Assembly: GCF_023278185.1 (NCBI RefSeq) | Contig: NZ_CP066356.1 | Coordinates: 4,828,001-4,892,000 of the forward strand | DNA: 64,000 nt | Reading direction: 5' to 3' | Source of the DNA: Bradyrhizobium elkanii USDA 76 | GTDB lineage: Bacteria > Pseudomonadota > Alphaproteobacteria > Rhizobiales > Xanthobacteraceae | In this document: piece by piece, positions 52,747 to 64,000 of the stretch | How the letters are laid out: every line of letters begins with the position of its first letter | How positions within the stretch are numbered: position 1 is the stretch's first letter | Notes under the pieces: generated by a model | What the model was told of the DNA's origin: nothing | The model's database searches: none | Seen by the model: only the letters and a program-made list of their open reading frames with translations | Made by a program: the position numbers and the translations under genes

Positions 52747-54360
52747 TTAATGTCCCTTGGGCGGCGCCGTCAGATCGACCGGTTTGATGATTAGCGCCAG
52801 CGGGATCATCACGAGGCCGATGATCGAGAGCATCCAGAACACGTCGATATAGGCGAGCAGGTCGACCTGCCGCTGCAGGATCTGGCCGACCCAGGCGACC
52901 GCCTGGGACGCGGCGTCCGACGCGTTCGACCCCTGTGCCTGAAAGAATCGCGTCATCGTGTCGATGGTCTGCCGATACCCGAGATCCGACGGCGCGGCAT
53001 GCTCGATCAGCCGGCTCTGGTGGAATTGCTGGCGTTGCGCCAGCGCGGTCTGGGCGAGTGCGACGCCCATCGACCCGCCGATATTGCGCGCGACGTTGAT
53101 CAGCGCCGAGGCCTGGTTGGTCTTGTCCGGCGGCACGCCGTCATATGAGGCCGTCGTGACGGGCAGAAACAGGAACGGAAGCCCGGCGGAGAGGAAGATG
53201 CGTGCGAGCGCGGCATAGCCATAGGTGATGTCGCCGTTCAATCCCGTCAGGTGCCACATCGAGAATGCGACGATGCAGCCGCCGATCGCGATCAGATATT
53301 TCGGCTGGACGCGACTGACGAGATGGCCCACCACCGGCATCAAGATCAGCGTGACGATGCCGCCGGGCGAAAGTGCGAGCCCTGCCAGCAGTGCAGTATA
53401 GTTCAACTCGGTCTGCAACAGCTGCGGCAGGAGCTGCGTCGACGAGATCAGGACCGCGCCGGTGCACAGCATCACCAGGAAGCACGATCCGAACTGGCGG
53501 CGTCCCAGCAGGCGGAGATCGACGATCGGCTCCTTGCGCGTCAGCTCCCAGGGGATCAGCGCGATCAGACAAAACGCCGAGGCCAGCGCGAAGCCAACGA
53601 TCATATTGGACCCGAACCAGTCCTTGCGCTGGCCTTCGTCGAGCACGAATTCGAGCGAACCGAGCCCGATCGCGACCAGCACGAAGCCGATGTAGTCGAC
53701 GCGCAAGCCGTCCTTGAGGAGTTGCTTGCGCTCCTGCTCGGCGCCGGACGGCTCCTTGACCAGCGTCCCGACCAGGAACAGCGAGAGCAAGCCCATCGGC
53801 ACGTTGATCAGAAAGATCCAGTGCCAGCTATAGGTATCGGTGATCCAGCCACCGAGCGTCGGCCCGACCACGGGAGCGACCACCACCGCGACGCCGTAGA
53901 TCGCGAACGCCTGGCCACGCTTGGCCGGCGGAAAGGAGTCGGCGAGGATCGCCTGCTCGCTCGTCGCCATCCCGCCGCCGCCAAGGCCCTGGATGATCCG
54001 GAACAGAACCAGCGCCTCCAGGCTCCAGGCAAGTCCGCACAGCAGGGACGCAAATGCGAAGGTGCCGACGCAGATCATGTAGAAGCGCTTGCGGCCGATC
54101 ACGGTCGAGAGCCAGCCCGAGATCGACAGCACGATCGCGTTGGCGACCAGATAACTGGTGATGACATAGGTGCTCTCGTCGATGCCGACCGCCAGGCCGC
54201 CCGCGATATGGCGCAAGGCCACATTGGCGATCGTGGTGTCCAGCACCTCCATGAACGTCGCGATCGAGACGACGAAGGCAATCAGATAGGGATTATGTCC
54301 GCCGGCAGCCGAACGCTCCGGCGACCAGGCCGCGCCGCCGCCTGCCGCAACGTCGCTCAT
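52747..54360 (-). CDS. EmrB/QacA-type DHA2 multidrug transporter
   Basis: A 537-residue 14-helix MFS transporter. Motif C lies in GVAVVVAPVVGPTLGGWITD and the GLGGGGMATSEQAILADSFP stretch is typical of EmrB. It works with the adjacent EmrA-like adaptor (4-base overlap, ATGA) to expel drugs across both membranes. An EcfG-like promoter may drive the pair. Confidence 0.92.
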   Translation of the reverse strand: MSDVAAGGGAAWSPERSAAGGHNPYLIAFVVSIATFMEVLDTTIANVALRHIAGGLAVGIDESTYVITSYLVANAIVLSISGWLSTVIGRKRFYMICVGTFAFASLLCGLAWSLEALVLFRIIQGLGGGGMATSEQAILADSFPPAKRGQAFAIYGVAVVVAPVVGPTLGGWITDTYSWHWIFLINVPMGLLSLFLVGTLVKEPSGAEQERKQLLKDGLRVDYIGFVLVAIGLGSLEFVLDEGQRKDWFGSNMIVGFALASAFCLIALIPWELTRKEPIVDLRLLGRRQFGSCFLVMLCTGAVLISSTQLLPQLLQTELNYTALLAGLALSPGGIVTLILMPVVGHLVSRVQPKYLIAIGGCIVAFSMWHLTGLNGDITYGYAALARIFLSAGLPFLFLPVTTASYDGVPPDKTNQASALINVARNIGGSMGVALAQTALAQRQQFHQSRLIEHAAPSDLGYRQTIDTMTRFFQAQGSNASDAASQAVAWVGQILQRQVDLLAYIDVFWMLSIIGLVMIPLALIIKPVDLTAPPKGH

Positions 54361-55514
54361 CGCACCCTGGTCCAGGGCACGACCGACATGCCCGGCCCGA
54401 TCGGAACGTCATTCGGCCAATCGTCGATCACGATCTTCACGGGAACGCGCTGCACGACCTTGACGAAATTGCCGGTCGCGTTCTCCGCCGGCAGCAGGCT
54501 GAATGCCGTGCCCGAGCCCGGCTGAACCGACGCCACGCGGCCGGTGAGCTTGCGCCCCGGATACGCATCGATCCTGATCTCGACCGGCTGGCCCGGGCGC
54601 ATGTCCGTCAGCTGCGTTTCCTTGTAGTTGGCGGTGATCCAGACCTCGTCAGGAACGAACATCATGACGCTCTGGGCCGGCGCCACATAGGTGCCGACGG
54701 CGCCGCTCAGCTTGACGACGCGCCCGGACTGCGCCGCAACGATGCTTGTATATTGCAGGTTCAATTTGGCCTGATCGAGCTGTGCCTGCGCCTGCTCCAG
54801 CGATGCCTTGCTGCTCTTGAGTTGAGCCTCGAGCGTCTTGACGCCGAGCTCGGCGGCAGTCACCGCCGTCCTGGCGCGGCTGGCATTGGCCTGCTGGGCG
54901 TCGAGATCCGAGCGCGTCTGCTGCTGCCGCTGCACCGTGCCCGCGCCCTTCTCGACGAGGTTCTGGGCGCGCTCCGCCTCCTCCCGCGCGAACTTCAATT
55001 GCGCCTCGGCCTGCTGCTGCTGCGCCTTGGCTTCCTTGATCTGCTCGTGCTGGCTGTCGATCTGGGCCTCGACATTGGCGATATTGGCCTCTGCGACCGC
55101 GACCTGCGCGCTGGCCTGATCGACGGCGATCTTGTAGTCGCGCTCATCGATCCTCGCGAGGAGGTCGCCGGCATTGACGTGCTGGTTGTCGGTGACGGGG
55201 ACCTCGACGACGTAGCCGCCGACCTTTGCCGCCACCGCAAAGCTGCGCGCGGCCACGAACGCGTCATCGGTCGATTCATAGTGACGCACATTGAGCCAAT
55301 AGCTCACACCACCGACGATCGCGAGCAGGAGCAGACAGGCGCTGACTGTGGCAAGCAGCCAGTGCTCGCGCAGCCGATCACGCATCGATGGCTTGCGCCC
55401 GGTGTCCTGCTGCGGAGAGGATTCGCGGTCGGGTCGCGTTTCTTGCTCGGGATTGTGCTCAGGCTGCCGCGGCTTCTCCGCGGACGGCCCGCGCTCACGG
55501 GTTTGGGCATCCAC
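54357..55514 (-). CDS. EmrA/HlyD-type membrane-fusion protein
   Basis: A 385-residue adaptor. A charged, Pro-rich cytosolic N-terminus precedes one helix (LLATVSACLLLLAIVGGVSY, about 52-71). A coiled-coil hairpin with Gln/Ala-rich helices, a lipoyl-like domain and a C-terminal barrel follow. The coiled-coil stretches (IKEAKAQQQQAEAQLKFARE) are typical of EmrA. It is paired with EmrB-like 52747-54360. Confidence 0.9.
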   Translation of the reverse strand: MDAQTRERGPSAEKPRQPEHNPEQETRPDRESSPQQDTGRKPSMRDRLREHWLLATVSACLLLLAIVGGVSYWLNVRHYESTDDAFVAARSFAVAAKVGGYVVEVPVTDNQHVNAGDLLARIDERDYKIAVDQASAQVAVAEANIANVEAQIDSQHEQIKEAKAQQQQAEAQLKFAREEAERAQNLVEKGAGTVQRQQQTRSDLDAQQANASRARTAVTAAELGVKTLEAQLKSSKASLEQAQAQLDQAKLNLQYTSIVAAQSGRVVKLSGAVGTYVAPAQSVMMFVPDEVWITANYKETQLTDMRPGQPVEIRIDAYPGRKLTGRVASVQPGSGTAFSLLPAENATGNFVKVVQRVPVKIVIDDWPNDVPIGPGMSVVPWTRVR

Positions 55515-55555
55515 GGCAGCACCTCAAGCCACGAACGGAGCGGTCAAGCTTCGTT

Positions 55556-55581
55556 AACCGCAGCGTCCGGCGCTTGGTTCC
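55556..55581 (-). promoter_or_regulatory. Possible EcfG-type promoter of the EmrAB-like operon
   Basis: GGAAC (55581-55577), 17 bases, GGTT (55559-55556). It lies 42 bases before the EmrA-like start. One base of the -10 element differs from consensus. Confidence 0.4.
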
Positions 55582-55598
55582 TGTTCGGCCGGGAGGCG

Positions 55599-57095
55599 CT
55601 ACACGGCTCTGGAACTGACCAAGGGCTTGCGTTCGGCTGCCGACGGTTCGCGGAACGCCGGCGTCTCCCCGACAATCGCCTTGAGCGGAACCGTGAGCCG
55701 GCACACCAGGCCCTCGACGCGCCAATCGAAGTCGGCGCGGCCGCCGAGCTGGGTCTCGATGCTGGCGATGACGCTTCTCGTGCCGAAACCTTTCTGCTTC
55801 GGCTTGGTCACGGGAGGTCCGCCGGATTCCACCCAGACCAGGATCAGCGTGTCGTCGTGCAATTCCCAGGTGATCGCGAGCCGGCCCGACAGCACCGACA
55901 GGCTGCCATATTTGGCGGAGTTGGTGACGAGCTCATGCAGCGCCAAGGCCAGGGTCTGCGCGGTCGCGGGCTGCAACTGCACCTCCGCGCCATCGATCTG
56001 GATCTGCCCGGCCTCCGAATACGGCGCGATCTCCTCGGCGACCAGCCGCCGGATTTCGGCGCCCTGCCAGCTCGACAGCGACAGCACGGTGTGAACGCGC
56101 GCCAGCGCCGTGATGCGGCCCTCGACCGCCCGCACATAGGCGGTCACGTTCTGGGCGCGCGTCAGCCGCACGATCGACTGCGCCAGCGCGAGCGCGTTCT
56201 TGGCGCGATGATCGACCTCGCGGGTCAACAGGCTCTGCCGCTCCTCGGCCTTCTTGCGATCGGTGATGTCGACGGTGACGCCGCTCACCCGGACCACCTT
56301 GCCGTTGCGGTCGCTGGTGGCCGCGGCTGTGCCGACGCACCAGCGCACCTCGCCGTCCGGCCGCATGACGCGGAATTCGGTTTCGTAGGACGTCTGGCCC
56401 TTGCCGAAGCCGGTCCAGGCTTGCCGGAGGTGTTCGACGTCGTCGGGATGAAACAGCGCCTGTATATTGTCGGAGGTGAGCTTGAAGGACTTCGGGTCGA
56501 CGCCGAAGATCTTGTATTGCCCCTCGTCCCACATCCAGTCGCCGTTGACCCAATCCCAGTCCCACGAACCCATCTTGCCGGCTGCAATCGCCATGCTGCG
56601 GCGCGCCTCGCTCTCGACCAGCCGCGTGGTCGATTGCTCGAGCTCGGCGGTGCGCGCGCGCACGCGATCCTCGAGCTCTGCGTTGAGGCGTTCGAGCTGT
56701 CGTGTCTTGCGGTAGAGCTCGGCGAACACGCGGATCTTTGCCCGCAGCACCTCGGGCACGACAGGCACCGGCACGTAATCGACCGCGCCCATCTCGTAGC
56801 CGCGAAGCCGGTCGATATCGCTGACCTGGATCGCCGAGATGAAGATCATCGCGGTCTTCTGGAAGCGCGGATGTTCGCGGATCATCGCCGCGAGCTCGAA
56901 GCCGTCGAGCTCCGGCATGCAGACGTCGACCAGGATGACCGCGACTTCGTTCTTGAGCAGGAACTCCAGCGCCTCGCGGCCCGACGACGCGGCGACGAGC
57001 GTCTCGCCGAGCTCCTTCAGGATGACCTCATAGGCCAGCAGCTTCGCCGGCTGGTCATCGACCAGAAGGATGTTTACCTTTTCGTGGTCCATCAT
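55599..57095 (-). CDS. HWE-family histidine kinase with N-terminal receiver
   Basis: A 498-residue protein. The receiver domain covers residues 1-130 with the phospho-acceptor D57 in LVDVCMPELDG. A coiled linker leads to a PAS fold (about 165-285). The HWE-kinase H-box VDHRAKNALALAQSIV has H296, and WVESGG gives the W-x-E part of the signature. HWE kinases typically phosphorylate PhyR-type regulators in alphaproteobacteria, matching the EcfG promoters here. It lies 13 bases after the poly-HAMP kinase and is probably co-transcribed. The C-terminus is unremarkable. Confidence 0.9.
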   Translation of the reverse strand: MMDHEKVNILLVDDQPAKLLAYEVILKELGETLVAASSGREALEFLLKNEVAVILVDVCMPELDGFELAAMIREHPRFQKTAMIFISAIQVSDIDRLRGYEMGAVDYVPVPVVPEVLRAKIRVFAELYRKTRQLERLNAELEDRVRARTAELEQSTTRLVESEARRSMAIAAGKMGSWDWDWVNGDWMWDEGQYKIFGVDPKSFKLTSDNIQALFHPDDVEHLRQAWTGFGKGQTSYETEFRVMRPDGEVRWCVGTAAATSDRNGKVVRVSGVTVDITDRKKAEERQSLLTREVDHRAKNALALAQSIVRLTRAQNVTAYVRAVEGRITALARVHTVLSLSSWQGAEIRRLVAEEIAPYSEAGQIQIDGAEVQLQPATAQTLALALHELVTNSAKYGSLSVLSGRLAITWELHDDTLILVWVESGGPPVTKPKQKGFGTRSVIASIETQLGGRADFDWRVEGLVCRLTVPLKAIVGETPAFREPSAAERKPLVSSRAV

Positions 57096-57108
57096 GTTCG
57101 ATCGCCGA

Positions 57109-63399
<6,291 letters not shown>

Positions 63400-63628
63400 G
63401 TAATTTCCCCTACGCGCTGGCCGCGAATCCAGAGACTCGGAAAGGCCAGTGCGACCATAAGAATGACTGCCCTTGATCTATTCAAGCGGGAAAACGCCAA
63501 AGCCGCAATTTCTGACGCAAACCGAGTACCTTAATCGCGACTGGAACCAAAAGTTCCAACCGCCGGCGGGACTTTTCTGAAGGCCGACCCAAGCCGGTCG
63601 GATTACCCCGCGATCCTCGTGTCCGCAT

Positions 63629-63653
63629 GGAACATTGGCTTCCCCCGCGCGTT
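63629..63653 (+). promoter_or_regulatory. EcfG-type promoter of the PAS sensor gene
   Basis: GGAAC, 16 bases, CGTT: perfect consensus, 22 bases before the start codon at 63675. Confidence 0.75.
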
Positions 63654-63674
63654 TCGGCGGGGGCAGGATCGGTG

Positions 63675-64000
63675 ATGGTTAAGAAATCAGAACAGCTCGA
63701 ACGGGGAATCGTTGCGAGCCGGCGCGATTTTCGGCCGCCGGCTGGCGGCGTGGTCGACTACGCCATTTGCATGCTCGCGCCCGATGGACGGGTGATCAAC
63801 TGGAACAAGGGTGCTGAGCGCATCACCGGCTATCCGGCCAAGGCGATCCTCGGCAAGCACTTCTCGGTCTTCTATCCTGCCGAAGACCGCGCATCCGGCG
63901 TTCCGGCGAAAGCGCTGCAGATGGCGCGGAAGGAAAAGCACTCAGCGGCCGAAGGCTGGTGTCTCCGCAAGGACGGATCGCAATTCTACGCCGCTGTGGT
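63675..64000 (+). CDS. PAS-domain sensor protein (3' end outside window)
   Basis: The frame from the ATG at 63675 remains open to the end of the window (108 full codons). It encodes a PAS domain: YAICMLAPDGRVINWNKGAE, ITGYPAKAILGKHFSVFYP and WCLRKDGSQFYAAV are typical PAS segments. A kinase or other output domain is expected after the window; in such loci it is often an HWE kinase. A perfect EcfG-type promoter precedes it and the GGGGCAGGA-like ribosome site supports the start. It is divergent from the poly-HAMP kinase. Confidence 0.8.
   Translation, partial: MVKKSEQLERGIVASRRDFRPPAGGVVDYAICMLAPDGRVINWNKGAERITGYPAKAILGKHFSVFYPAEDRASGVPAKALQMARKEKHSAAEGWCLRKDGSQFYAAV

Overview
The window is chromosomal DNA of a high-GC alphaproteobacterium and reads like Bradyrhizobium or a close relative. 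The evidence is the codon use, the EcfG-type stress promoters (GGAAC-N16/17-CGTT), the FNR/FixK-type boxes (TTGAT-N4-ATCAA), the class of intergenic palindromes, and the set of rhizobial small membrane proteins. This placement comes from family knowledge; no search was run.

Layout. 1-8.3 kb is a stress and envelope block: the end of a Crp/Fnr regulator, small membrane proteins, a holin-like/BrkB pair, a Cys-rich copper protein, CBS, DUF763, DUF892 and CsbD proteins. Several of these have EcfG-type promoters. 8.3-14.3 kb has an isochorismatase-like hydrolase, a TRAP transporter (DctP plus fused DctQM) and an acyl-CoA synthetase, ending at a 174-bp palindrome. 14.4-21.1 kb is a housekeeping minus-strand run, dacC-like > tmk > holB > metG > tatD-like > MBL hydrolase, with 4-base overlaps at three junctions. 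metG carries an unusual 153-residue histone-H1-like tail. 21.2-29 kb has an epoxide-hydrolase-like protein, an RlpA lipoprotein, a compositionally odd matrixin-type protease, Nudix and LMW-phosphatase-like proteins, several small membrane or secreted proteins, dispersed repeats and tRNA-Ser(UGA).

29.2-47 kb is accessory. It begins with a frameshifted integrase remnant beside tRNA-Ser. It then holds an ABC/FtsX/HlyD exporter, an archaeal-type methionine adenosyltransferase, and a copper-handling set: a YHS P-type ATPase, a two-HMA CopA, a cupredoxin, DUF2933 and Spy-like Met-rich proteins, a methyltransferase-like membrane protein, a DUF3141 protein that seems to have lost its catalytic core, PPK2 and a CopD remnant. 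FNR/FixK-like boxes precede four of its minus-strand units, which suggests low-oxygen control of metal handling. Two pairs of direct repeats bracket the segment.

47.5-55.5 kb returns to ordinary metabolism and export: SGNH hydrolase, haloalkane-dehalogenase-like protein with a divergent HxlR regulator, APH-like kinase, sorbosone-dehydrogenase-like protein and an EmrAB-type pump. 55.6-64 kb is a signalling cluster: an HWE kinase with receiver, a 2096-residue poly-HAMP hybrid kinase built on eleven 276-bp tandem repeats, and the start of a PAS sensor behind a perfect EcfG-type promoter.
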